Shown piece by piece: positions 1 through 8,777 of a DNA stretch of 28,159 nt. The notes beneath the pieces are model-generated. The model worked only from the letters and a program-made list of their open reading frames with translations. It was not told the origin of the DNA and searched no databases. The position numbers were made by a program, and so were the translations under genes. How positions within the stretch are numbered: position 1 is the first letter of the stretch; each line of letters begins with the position of its first letter. Source of the DNA: JACDHQ01 sp036401195. Its GTDB lineage: Bacteria > Gemmatimonadota > Gemmatimonadetes > Gemmatimonadales > Gemmatimonadaceae. The stretch covers positions 1-28,159 of the forward strand of contig DASWVQ010000281.1 in assembly GCA_036401195.1 (NCBI GenBank), given 5' to 3'.

Positions 1-1
1 T

Positions 2-355
2 GTGGTGGATCCCGGGGCCCCGCTGGCCGGGCGCATCGCGGCGCGCGCCGCGGCGATGCTCGACGGCGGGTGGCCCGGCGAGGTGGAACGGCTGGCCGGG
101 GAGGTCCCGGACGACGCCCCCGCCTGGAACGCCGCGGGCTACGGCGCCGTGCGCGCGCTGGTGCGTGGCGAGGCCACGCGTGCGGCCACGCTCGAGCGGG
201 TGACGGTGGAGACACGGCAGTACGCGAAGCGGCAGCGCACCTGGTTCCGCCACCAGCTCGGCGACGCGCCGGTGCTGCGCGTGAACCCGGATGATCCGGC
301 GACGGACGACGTCGTGCGGCGGTGGTGGACGACCGAGGAGGGGAGGGGAGCGTGA
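2..355 (+). CDS. miaA: tRNA dimethylallyltransferase MiaA, C-terminal part (5' truncated by window edge)
   Basis: MiaA transfers a dimethylallyl group from DMAPP to N6 of adenosine 37 in tRNAs that read codons beginning with U. Only the last 117 codons are present; the family is usually about 300 residues, so the start lies before the window. The diagnostic piece is TRQYAKRQRTWFR near residues 71-83 of the fragment, the C-terminal tRNA-contacting segment of MiaA, preceded by a typical AWNAAGYGAVRALVRGE stretch. The stop codon overlaps the next start in a GTGA (352-355), so it is probably co-translated with bshA. The apparent GTG at position 2 is internal and is not the start. Identification rests on the C-terminal signature only, but that signature is very specific. 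Confidence 0.9.
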   Translation: MVDPGAPLAGRIAARAAAMLDGGWPGEVERLAGEVPDDAPAWNAAGYGAVRALVRGEATRAATLERVTVETRQYAKRQRTWFRHQLGDAPVLRVNPDDPATDDVVRRWWTTEEGRGA

Positions 356-1488
356 AGATCGGGATCACCTGTTATCCCACCTACGGCGGCTCGGGCGCGG
401 TCGCCACGGAGCTGGGGATCGCGCTGGCGAAGAAGGGGCACGAGGTGCACTTCATCACCTACCAGCAGCCCTTCCGCCTCCCCGCCTTCCTCCCGCGCGT
501 CTACTTCCACGAGGTGGAGGTCGTCCGCTATCCGCTGTTCGAGTACCCCCCGTACGACCTCGCGCTCTCCGTGCGCATGCACGAGGTGGTGCTGCGCCAC
601 GGGCTCGACCTCCTCCACGTGCACTACGCGATCCCGCACGCCACCAGCGCCTGGATCGCCAAGGAGATGCTGCGCCCCACGCGGCCCGACATCCGCGTGC
701 TCACCACCCTGCACGGGACCGACATCACCATCGTGGGGCAGGACCCCTCCTTCCACGCGATCACCAAGTTCTCGATCGAGAAGTCCGACGGGCTCACCGC
801 CGTGTCGCGCTACCTCCAGGAGGAGACCTTCAGCGCCTTCGGCTGCACCGCCTGCCGCATCGAGGTGATCCACAACTTCGTGGACCCGGCGGTCTACGAC
901 CGGGCGCGCTATCCCGATCCCTTCCGCGGGCAGCTCGACGGGGGGCGCCGCGTGCTGATGCACGTGTCGAACTTCCGCGCGGTGAAGCGCGTGCGCGACG
1001 TGGTGCAGGTCTTCGCACGGGTGACGAGGGAGATCCCGAGCGTGCTGGTGATGGTGGGCGACGGCCCGGAGCGGGTGAACGCCGAGGCGGAGGCGGAGGC
1101 GCTGGGCGTCACCGACTCGGTGTACTTCCTCGGGAAGCTGGACGCGGTCGCCCCCCTCCTCGCGGGGGCCGACCTCTTCCTCCTCCCCTCCCAGACGGAG
1201 TCCTTCGGGCTCGGCGCCCTCGAGGCCCTCGCCTCCGGGGCGCCGGTGGTGGGATCGAACGTGGGAGGGCTGCCGGAGGTGGTGCGCCCCGGCGAGACCG
1301 GGGAGCTCTGCCCGGTGGGCGACGTGGAGGCGATGGCCGCGGCGGCCATCGGGATCCTCCGCGACCGCGACCGCTGGCACGCAATGAGCACCCGTGCCGC
1401 CGCCGACGCCCGCGAGCGCTTCGGCATCGACCAGATCGTGGCCCAGTACGAGGCCTTCTACGAAAGCCGGCTCGACCAGGCGCCCTAG
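352..1488 (+). CDS. bshA: N-acetyl-alpha-D-glucosaminyl L-malate synthase (bacillithiol glycosyltransferase)
   Basis: BshA joins GlcNAc from UDP-GlcNAc to L-malate, the first step of bacillithiol, the low-molecular-weight thiol used in redox balance by many Firmicutes, Bacteroidota and Deinococcota. The 378-residue protein begins KIGITCYPTYGGSGAVATELG, the hallmark N-terminus of the family, and has the GT4 retaining motif TESFGLGALEALASGAPVVG with its two glutamates in the C-terminal Rossmann lobe. Length matches known BshA (about 377). The GTG at 352 is chosen because it overlaps the miaA stop as GTGA, is preceded by the purine-rich GAGGGGAGGGGA, and puts the conserved motif at residue 2; an in-frame ATG at 322 would bury the start in miaA. 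bshB and bshC are not in the window, so the full pathway is an inference. Confidence 0.9.
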   Translation: MKIGITCYPTYGGSGAVATELGIALAKKGHEVHFITYQQPFRLPAFLPRVYFHEVEVVRYPLFEYPPYDLALSVRMHEVVLRHGLDLLHVHYAIPHATSAWIAKEMLRPTRPDIRVLTTLHGTDITIVGQDPSFHAITKFSIEKSDGLTAVSRYLQEETFSAFGCTACRIEVIHNFVDPAVYDRARYPDPFRGQLDGGRRVLMHVSNFRAVKRVRDVVQVFARVTREIPSVLVMVGDGPERVNAEAEAEALGVTDSVYFLGKLDAVAPLLAGADLFLLPSQTESFGLGALEALASGAPVVGSNVGGLPEVVRPGETGELCPVGDVEAMAAAAIGILRDRDRWHAMSTRAAADARERFGIDQIVAQYEAFYESRLDQAP

Positions 1489-1509
1489 CCCACCTCCATC
1501 CGCACCCGC

Positions 1510-2274
1510 ATGACCGTCCTGCAGGCCATCATCGTCGGCATCGTCGAGGGGATCACGGAGTTCCTCCCGATCTCCTCCACGGCGCACATGATCCTCACCA
1601 GCCATGCGCTCCAGCTTCGCGAGACGGAGTTCCTGAAGAGCTTCGAGATCATCATCCAGCTCGGCGCCATCCTGTCCATCGTCGTGCTGTACTGGAAGCG
1701 GCTCTGGAACCTGGAGCTGATCAAGAAGCTGTTCGTCGCCTTCCTTCCCACCGGCATCATCGGGTTCACCGTCTACGGGCTGGTGAAGCAGTACCTCCTG
1801 GGGAACGTGCCCGTCGTGCTCGCGGCGCTGGTGCTCGGCGGGATCGCGCTGATCTTCTGGGAACGGATCCACGGCCACGACGACCGCGAGTCCGACATGC
1901 GCGAGATCACCTACCGGCGCGCGCTGTTCATCGGCGTCGCGCAGGCGGTGGCGATGATCCCCGGCGTGTCGCGCTCCGCGGCCACGATCGTGGGCGGATC
2001 GCTCATGGGCGTGTCGAAGCGGACCATCGTCGACTTCTCCTTCCTGCTCGCCATCCCCACCATGGCGGCCGCCACGGGCTACGACCTGCTCAAGAGCTAC
2101 GGGTCGCTGAACGGGCACCTCGACATCCTGGCGATCGGCTTCGTCGTCAGCTTCATCACCGCCATCGTCGCGGTGAAGACCTTCCTGGGCTACATCAAGC
2201 GCCACAGCTTCGCCGCCTTCGGGTGGTACCGGATCATCCTCGCCGCGGCGTTCTGGCTGGTCTTCCTCCGGTGA
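1510..2274 (+). CDS. uppP: undecaprenyl-diphosphatase UppP (BacA family)
   Basis: An integral membrane enzyme that dephosphorylates undecaprenyl diphosphate to the monophosphate carrier used for peptidoglycan and other envelope glycans; overexpression of the family gives bacitracin resistance. The 254-residue protein is strongly hydrophobic with several membrane segments. It carries both family signatures: GITEFLPISSTAH at residues 14-26 with catalytic-site Glu and His, and PGVSRSAAT at 151-159 with the phosphate-binding Arg155. It is slightly shorter than the usual 265-275. It starts with ATG 21 bases after bshA with no obvious Shine-Dalgarno, suggesting translation follows the upstream gene. 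Function is very secure. Confidence 0.95.
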   Translation: MTVLQAIIVGIVEGITEFLPISSTAHMILTSHALQLRETEFLKSFEIIIQLGAILSIVVLYWKRLWNLELIKKLFVAFLPTGIIGFTVYGLVKQYLLGNVPVVLAALVLGGIALIFWERIHGHDDRESDMREITYRRALFIGVAQAVAMIPGVSRSAATIVGGSLMGVSKRTIVDFSFLLAIPTMAAATGYDLLKSYGSLNGHLDILAIGFVVSFITAIVAVKTFLGYIKRHSFAAFGWYRIILAAAFWLVFLR

Positions 2275-2284
2275 CCCCTCCCGC

Positions 2285-3022
2285 GTGACCGGACCGGCGA
2301 TGGACGACCCGCAGCTCGCCGCGCGGCTGGGGGTGCCGCAGCTCCTCGCCTACGACGTGGTGGAGTCCACCCAGGACGTGGCACACCGCGCCGCGCAGGG
2401 CGGAGCCCCGGCGGGCACGGTGATCGTCGCCAACGCCCAGTCGGCGGGACGCGGGCGCCAGGGGCGCTACTGGCACTCCGCCCCCGGCTCGGGGCTCTGG
2501 TTCACCCTGATCGAGCGCCCGCCGGCTTCGGACGCCATCGAGCTCCTCGCCCTGCGGGCGGGGCTCGCCATCGCCCCCGCCCTCGACGAGCTCGCGGCGG
2601 AGGTGGTGCGGCTCAAGTGGCCGAACGATCTTTACCTGCGGCGCGGCAAGCTGGGCGGGATCCTCTCCGAGGCCCGGTGGCGCGAGAACCGGCTCGAGTG
2701 GGTGGCCATCGGGGTCGGGATCAACCTCCTCCAGCCTCCCGTCGTCGGCTCGGCCGCGCTCGTCCCGGGCCCCTCGCCCGCCGAGGTGCTGCTGGCGGTG
2801 GTTCCCCCCCTGCGCGCGGCGGTGGCGCGCCAGGGGGTGCTGGACCAGGGGGAGATGGCGCACTTCGCCGCCCGCGACTGGGCGGCGGGGCGCCGCGCCC
2901 TGGCCCCCGAGGGGGGGGTGGTTCTCGGCATCACCCCCGGGGGGGAGCTGCGGGTGCGGGGAGGCGACGGCGTCGAGCGGCGCTGTCGTTCGGGTTCACT
3001 CCTCCTGGAGGGGGACGCGTGA
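2285..3022 (+). CDS. birA: biotin--[acetyl-CoA-carboxylase] ligase, class I (no DNA-binding domain)
   Basis: Activates biotin with ATP and attaches it to the lysine of biotin carboxyl carrier domains. The 245-residue protein contains GRGRQGRYW (residues 55-63, the biotinyl-AMP loop), LKWPNDLY (110-117), GKLGGIL with the active-site lysine near 122, and the WVAIGVGINL strand, followed by a small C-terminal SH3-like domain. There is no N-terminal winged helix, so it should not repress biotin genes as E. coli BirA does. The GTG at 2285 is taken as start; an ATG five codons on (2300) is equally possible. The stop overlaps the coaX start in a GTGA, a pairing of birA with type III pantothenate kinase seen in many bacteria. 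Confidence 0.92.
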   Translation: MTGPAMDDPQLAARLGVPQLLAYDVVESTQDVAHRAAQGGAPAGTVIVANAQSAGRGRQGRYWHSAPGSGLWFTLIERPPASDAIELLALRAGLAIAPALDELAAEVVRLKWPNDLYLRRGKLGGILSEARWRENRLEWVAIGVGINLLQPPVVGSAALVPGPSPAEVLLAVVPPLRAAVARQGVLDQGEMAHFAARDWAAGRRALAPEGGVVLGITPGGELRVRGGDGVERRCRSGSLLLEGDA

Positions 3023-3849
3023 TCATCGTCTTCGACGTCGGCAACACGGAAACCACCCTCGGCCTCTACGACGGGCACCGGCTCGCCGGCCACTGGCGGA
3101 TCACCACCGACGTGCCGCGGACCGCCGACGAGTTCGGGACCCTCCTCCGCATGCTGGTGGTGGAAGCGGGGGTGCCGGACGGGAAGGTGAGCGATGCGGC
3201 CATCGGCTCCGTGGTGCCGCGCGTGAACGAGGCGCTGCGCACCGCCTGCGAGCGGTGGCTGGGGGTGACGCGGCTGTCGGTGGTGGACGCGGGATCCCCA
3301 CTCCCCATCCAGCTCGCGGTGGACGAGCCGCGCACGGTCGGCGCGGACCGCATCATCAACACCCTCGCGGCGAGCCGCCTGTACGGCCGCGACGCGATCG
3401 TGGTGGACCTCGGCACCGCCACCACCTTCGACTGCATCACCGCCAGCGGCGTCTTCCTGGGCGGGGTGATCGCACCCGGGGTGCTCACCTCCGCGGAGAC
3501 CCTCTTCCGGCGCACCTCGAAGCTCCCCGCCACGGAGCTCGTGGTGCCCGCGAAGGTGATCGGGACACGCACCGAGGAGTGCATCCGCGCGGGGGTGCTG
3601 TACGGCCAGGCCGACGCGATCGACGGGATCGTCGCCCGGATCAAGGCCGAGTGGCCGGCGGGGCACGCGGTGCCGATCGTCGTTGCCACCGGCGGCCTCG
3701 CCGAGACCTTCGCGGCACTCTGCCGGAGCTTCGACCGCGTGGAGCCGTACCTCACGCTGGAGGGGCTCCGGATGGCGCACGGGCTGCTCGCGGGGGCGAC
3801 GTCACCCCGGGGCGCCGCGTCGGCCGACGAGTCGTCGAGCGCCCGCTAG
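3019..3849 (+). CDS. coaX: type III pantothenate kinase
   Basis: Phosphorylates pantothenate in the first step of coenzyme A synthesis; the type III enzyme is an ASKHA-fold protein unrelated to CoaA and typically insensitive to CoA feedback. The 276-residue product starts VIIVFDVGNTETTLGLYDG, with the phosphate-binding DVGNT at 6-10, then GADRIINTLAA at 108-118 (Asp110 is the pantothenate-site acid) and VVDLGTATTFDCI at 128-140, followed by GGVIAPGV. GTG at 3019 overlaps the birA stop (GTGA) and is the only start that preserves the motif. It is the last gene of the miaA-bshA-uppP-birA-coaX run. The C-terminal 20 residues are Ser/Ala-rich and look unconserved. Confidence 0.95.
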   Translation: MIIVFDVGNTETTLGLYDGHRLAGHWRITTDVPRTADEFGTLLRMLVVEAGVPDGKVSDAAIGSVVPRVNEALRTACERWLGVTRLSVVDAGSPLPIQLAVDEPRTVGADRIINTLAASRLYGRDAIVVDLGTATTFDCITASGVFLGGVIAPGVLTSAETLFRRTSKLPATELVVPAKVIGTRTEECIRAGVLYGQADAIDGIVARIKAEWPAGHAVPIVVATGGLAETFAALCRSFDRVEPYLTLEGLRMAHGLLAGATSPRGAASADESSSAR

Positions 3850-4034
3850 GACGACCGCGCGCGAGCGCCGTCATCGCGGCTCGGTTGGTCAGCCCCCGTC
3901 AACGCCAGGCCTGCAGGATTGGCAACCTCCGCATGCCGCCGTGGCCGCCACCGGGGCGGAATCTGCACTTTTGGCGGGCGTTAAACGGTTGTGCCGTATA
4001 GCGTTAGGCCACGGCATCCCGTGTCCCGACCCCC
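3850..4034. other. intergenic region, no gene recognised
   Basis: This is the upstream part of the 330-base gap between coaX and groES. No open frame with family features was seen on either strand. The segment at 3970-4010 is less GC-rich than its surroundings and could hold an extra upstream promoter (TATAGC at 3997-4002 resembles a -10), but no -35 sits at the right distance. No T-tract terminator was seen after coaX, so read-through into groES is possible. Confidence 0.5.
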
Positions 4035-4063
4035 TTGACCGGGATTCGGCTGGTGCGTACCTT
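4035..4063 (+). promoter_or_regulatory. sigma70-type promoter of groES-groEL
   Basis: TTGACC (4035-4040) and TACCTT (4058-4063) are separated by exactly 17 bases, giving a good housekeeping promoter. Transcription should begin around 4070, immediately before the CIRCE operator, the usual arrangement for HrcA-repressed chaperonin operons. Confidence 0.8.
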
Positions 4064-4073
4064 CCCGCTGTTG

Positions 4074-4100
4074 TTAGCACTCCCCGTCGTGGAGTGCTAA
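4074..4100 (+). promoter_or_regulatory. CIRCE operator (HrcA binding site)
   Basis: A perfect consensus CIRCE: TTAGCACTC at 4074-4082, a 9-base spacer, and GAGTGCTAA at 4092-4100. Both half-sites match the consensus at all nine positions. In known systems HrcA dimers bind this element and block transcription until unfolded proteins titrate the HrcA-stabilising GroEL. Its position just after the predicted transcription start means it should act both as DNA operator and as a hairpin at the mRNA 5' end. hrcA itself is not in this window. Confidence 0.97.
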
Positions 4101-4118
4101 CGCGCCCCACGGGGCGCG
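4101..4118 (+). promoter_or_regulatory. GC-rich hairpin in the groES leader, abutting CIRCE
   Basis: CGCGCCCC (4101-4108) and GGGGCGCG (4111-4118) are perfect complements, giving at least a 7-bp stem with a CACG loop. It starts on the base after CIRCE, so the mRNA would begin with two adjacent hairpins. No U-tract follows, so it is not an intrinsic terminator. A role in mRNA stability is inference. Confidence 0.5.
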
Positions 4119-4179
4119 AGATGCCATGGCGCATCGATCGACACCACCATCACAAAACCCGTTTGGAGGAAGTGACCGT

Positions 4180-4491
4180 ATGGCCACCAAGAGCGCTGCA
4201 GGGGTGAAGCTCACCCCGCTCGCGGACCGCGTCGTTGTGAAGCCGCTCGAGGAGTCCGAGCAGATGCGCGGCGGGCTGTACATCCCCGACACCGCCAAGG
4301 AAAAGCCGCAGCAGGGTGAGGTCGTCGCGGCGGGTCCCGGGCGGTTCGACGAGAAGGGGAACCGCGTTCCGATGGACGTGAAGGCCGGCGACAAGGTTCT
4401 CTACGGGAAGTACAGCGGCACCGAGGTCACGCTCGAGGGGGAGCAGTACCTGATCCTCCGCGAGTCCGACGTCCTCGCCATCGTCGCCTGA
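4180..4491 (+). CDS. groES: co-chaperonin GroES (Hsp10)
   Basis: GroES caps the GroEL ring as a heptamer and encloses substrate proteins for ATP-driven folding in the cytoplasm. The 103-residue product has the family core LTPLADRVVVKPLEESEQMRGGLYIPDTAKEKPQQGEVVAAGPG, including the mobile loop around residues 25-40, and ends ILRESDVLAIVA. The ATG at 4180 is chosen over an in-frame ATG at 4126 because GGAGGA (4165-4170) sits nine bases before it and the upstream extension is not conserved in the family. It is a few residues longer than usual because of an N-terminal ATKSAAGV stretch. It is followed 38 bases later by groEL. Confidence 0.97.
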   Translation: MATKSAAGVKLTPLADRVVVKPLEESEQMRGGLYIPDTAKEKPQQGEVVAAGPGRFDEKGNRVPMDVKAGDKVLYGKYSGTEVTLEGEQYLILRESDVLAIVA

Positions 4492-4529
4492 TCACGCATC
4501 CCATCCGCTTTCGAGAGAGGAATTAGGCA

Positions 4530-6161
<1,632 letters not shown>

Positions 6162-6183
6162 GCCCACGCAGCACCTGCACGGC

Positions 6184-6220
6184 GAACGGGCGGCCCCTCG
6201 GGCCGCCCGTTCTGTTTCTT
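6184..6220 (+). terminator. intrinsic terminator of groESL
   Basis: A perfect 13-bp stem pairs 6184-6196 (GAACGGGCGGCCC) with 6200-6212 around a CTC loop, followed by the T-rich TGTTTCTT. It lies 22 bases after the groEL stop and should separate the chaperonin transcript from the kinase gene downstream. Confidence 0.9.
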
Positions 6221-6428
6221 CCCCCTTGGCGCATCCTCTTCGGGCCGCTCAGAGACCCCGGTGCAACGGTGCGTTTCCGGGTCGCGGCGCAGCCGCCCGC
6301 GCGTTCCCGTGCCAGGCAGTATCGGTCCGGGCGGCCAGTCCCGGCGGCAACATCGGACTGAGCGCCCAGCCCCGGCGCACAGGCCGGCGAGCGTTGACGC
6401 CAACGCGCACCCAACGCACGTTCCCCCT

Positions 6429-8723
6429 GTGGAAACGCACCCCTCCCACCCCACCCCCTACACGCCGGACGCCGACCTGGGGGTCGTGCGCGAGGCCCTG
6501 GCCGACCGTTACGACGTCCAGCGCGTGCTCGGCCGCGGCGGGATGGCCACGGTCTTCCTCGCCGAGGAGGTGAAGCACCGCCGCGCCGTGGCCATCAAGG
6601 TGCTCCACCCGGAGTTCGCCTCCTCCTTCGGCGCCGACCGCTTCCTCCGGGAGATCGGCATCGCCGCGCGGCTCTCGCATCCCCACCTCGTGCCGCTCAT
6701 CGATTCCGGGCGCGCGGGGGAGCTGCTGTACTACGTGTCCGCCTACATCGACGGCGGGTCCCTCCGCGACCGCCTCCGCGAGCACGGGGCCCTCGGGATC
6801 GGCGAGGCGCTCCGCATCGCCGCCGAGGCGGGGGCGGGGCTCGACTACGCGCACCGCGCCGGCTTCGTCCACCGCGACGTGAAGCCGGAGAACATCCTCT
6901 TCGCCGACGCCATGGCGCTCCTCGCCGACTTCGGCATCGCGCGCGCCTGCTGCGGCGACGAGCGCGAGGCGGTCACCGCGGCGGGGCTCGTCGTCGGCAC
7001 CCCCGAGTACATGAGCCCCGAGCAGGCGAGTGGCGCGAGCGACCTCGATGCCCGGAGCGACGTGTACAGCCTCGCCTGCGTGCTCTACGAGATGCTCGCC
7101 GGCGAGCCGCCGTTCACCGCCCCCAACCCCCGAGCCCTCATGGCGCGGCACGTGGCCGAGACGCCGCGCCCCGTGCGCAGCCTCCGGCCCGACGTGAGCG
7201 ACGGCGTGGACGCCGCCCTCGCCCGCGCCCTCGCCAAGGACCCCGGGCACCGCTGGAGCTCCATTCCCGCCTTCCTCGCCGCGCTGAAGGAGGGCCCGCC
7301 TCCGCGCGAGCACCTCACCGCCTTCGCAACGCGCAGCATCGCCGTCCTCCCCTTCGTCAACGTCAGCGCCGACGCGAACAACGAGTACCTGAGCGACGGC
7401 ATCACCGACGAGTTGATCGGCGCCCTCGCCAGCGTCGATGGGCTGCGCGTCGCCTCGCGCACCTCCGTGTTCGCCCTCAAGGGGAAGCCGATCGACGTGC
7501 GCTCCGTGGGCGCCCTCCTCGGCTGCACCGTCGTGCTCGAGGGGACGGTGCGCGGCGGGTGGGATCGCATCCGCATCAGCGCCTCGCTCTCCTCCACCAG
7601 CGACGGGCGGCTCCTCTGGTCGCAGCGCTACGACCGGCGGCTCGACGACGTGCTCGCCGTGCAGGACGAGATCGCGCGCACCATCGTCGACACCCTCCTC
7701 GCCACCTCCTTCGCCGACCTGGCGCCCCCCGCGGCGGCGGCGCGGCGCCACACCGCCAACGCGCGCGCCTACCGCCTCTACCTGCAGGGCCGCTACGAGT
7801 GGAACCGCCGCACCCAGGAGGGGGTCGCCGCCGGGATCCGCTTCTTCGAGCAGGCGATCGCCGAGGACCCGGGCTACGCTCTCGCCTACACCGGCCTCTC
7901 CGATTGCTACGCCCTCGAGGTGGACTACCGCAGCATCCCGGTGCACGAGGGCTTCGCGAAGGCGCGCGAGTTCGCGCACCGCGCCATCGCCCTCGACGAC
8001 ACCCTCCCCGAGGCGCACACCTCCCTCGCGTGGGTGCTGTTCGTGCACGACTGGGACTGGGAGGGGGCCGCCCGCGAGTTCCGCCGCGCCATCGCCCTCG
8101 ACCCGGGGTACGCCACGGCGCACCAGTGGTACGCCTTCCTCCTCGCCTCCCGCGGGCTGTTCGCCGAATCGCTCGTGGAGGCACACACCGCGGTGGAGCT
8201 CGACGCCGGCTCCGTCTCCGCGCGGCGATCCCTCGGCTGGGCCTACTACTACGCGCGCCGCTTCGACCCGGCGCGGCACCACCTGGAGCGCGCCATCGCC
8301 ATGAACCCCAACGCGGAGGAAACCTTCCGCGTGCTGGGGCTGACCCTGGCCGTGGAAGGCAGGCACGCCGAGGCGATCGAGGTCCTGGAGGAGGCGGTGG
8401 GGATGGAAGGGGCGGGGGCCTACACCCGCGCGACCCTTGGCTACGCGTATGCCCGCGGGGGCCGGCGGCGCGACGCGGAGGCGATCCTCGCCGCGCTGCT
8501 CGAGCTGGCGAAGACGGAATACGTGACCCCCGTCGCGCTCTCGACCCTCTGCCTCGGCCTCGACCGGACCGACGAGGCGCTGGACTGGCTGGAGGCCGCG
8601 AAGCGCGACCGGCGGGGGTGGCTCGCCTACCTCACCGTGAACCCCATCTTCGACCCGCTCCGTGCACTGCCGCGATTCCACGCGCTCGTGCGGGAGATGC
8701 GGTTGTCGGAATCCAGCGGGTGA
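6429..8723 (+). CDS. soluble Ser/Thr protein kinase with TolB/FlgO-like domain and TPR repeats
   Basis: From GTG 6429 the protein is 764 residues. Residues 29-290 are a complete Hanks-type kinase: LGRGGMATVFLAEE (34-47), AIKVL with Lys57, HRDVKPENIL (148-157), DFG (167-169), GTPEYMSPEQA (190-200) and DARSDVYSLACVLYEML. Residues about 303-430 (IAVLPFVNVSADANNEYLSDG onward) are the TolB/FlgO-like domain often attached to bacterial kinases and adenylate cyclases; residues about 440-760 are tetratricopeptide repeats. All catalytic residues are present, so an active enzyme is expected. No transmembrane helix is seen between kinase and C-terminal domains, unlike many relatives, so it is probably cytosolic. 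The start is uncertain: GTG 6429 gives a compact N-terminus but lacks a Shine-Dalgarno; GTG 6261 would add 56 unconserved residues. Substrates are unknown. Confidence 0.88.
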   Translation: METHPSHPTPYTPDADLGVVREALADRYDVQRVLGRGGMATVFLAEEVKHRRAVAIKVLHPEFASSFGADRFLREIGIAARLSHPHLVPLIDSGRAGELLYYVSAYIDGGSLRDRLREHGALGIGEALRIAAEAGAGLDYAHRAGFVHRDVKPENILFADAMALLADFGIARACCGDEREAVTAAGLVVGTPEYMSPEQASGASDLDARSDVYSLACVLYEMLAGEPPFTAPNPRALMARHVAETPRPVRSLRPDVSDGVDAALARALAKDPGHRWSSIPAFLAALKEGPPPREHLTAFATRSIAVLPFVNVSADANNEYLSDGITDELIGALASVDGLRVASRTSVFALKGKPIDVRSVGALLGCTVVLEGTVRGGWDRIRISASLSSTSDGRLLWSQRYDRRLDDVLAVQDEIARTIVDTLLATSFADLAPPAAAARRHTANARAYRLYLQGRYEWNRRTQEGVAAGIRFFEQAIAEDPGYALAYTGLSDCYALEVDYRSIPVHEGFAKAREFAHRAIALDDTLPEAHTSLAWVLFVHDWDWEGAAREFRRAIALDPGYATAHQWYAFLLASRGLFAESLVEAHTAVELDAGSVSARRSLGWAYYYARRFDPARHHLERAIAMNPNAEETFRVLGLTLAVEGRHAEAIEVLEEAVGMEGAGAYTRATLGYAYARGGRRRDAEAILAALLELAKTEYVTPVALSTLCLGLDRTDEALDWLEAAKRDRRGWLAYLTVNPIFDPLRALPRFHALVREMRLSESSG

Positions 8724-8727
8724 CGTC

Positions 8728-8750
8728 GTCCTGAGGCGGAGCCGAAGGAC
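8728..8750. repeat. REP-like imperfect palindrome between convergent genes
   Basis: GTCCT (8728-8732) pairs with AGGAC (8746-8750); inside are opposed GA and GA dinucleotides, then GGC (8735-8737) with GCC (8741-8743) around a GGA loop. It lies in the 54 bases between the kinase stop and the convergent hydrolase stop. The pattern resembles the dispersed CCTGAG...GAAGGA palindromes found in intergenic regions of several soil phyla; that resemblance is recalled, not searched. No T-tract is present. Only one copy is in the window. Confidence 0.55.
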
Positions 8751-8777
8751 CCGGCCCCGGCGCGCCGCGCCCGAGGC

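Noticed and set aside
3919..3935. Possible sigma54 promoter (TTGGCA...GC) before groES
   Set aside because: The GG and GC elements are 8 bases apart instead of the required 10, and a good sigma70 promoter with CIRCE lies downstream.
4126..4179. ATG 4126 as groES start
   Set aside because: The 18-residue extension is not seen in GroES, and the strong GGAGGA is placed for ATG 4180.
6394..6422. TTGACG as -35 of a kinase promoter
   Set aside because: The hexamer 17 bases downstream is CACGTT, a very poor -10, and the site would leave almost no leader before GTG 6429.
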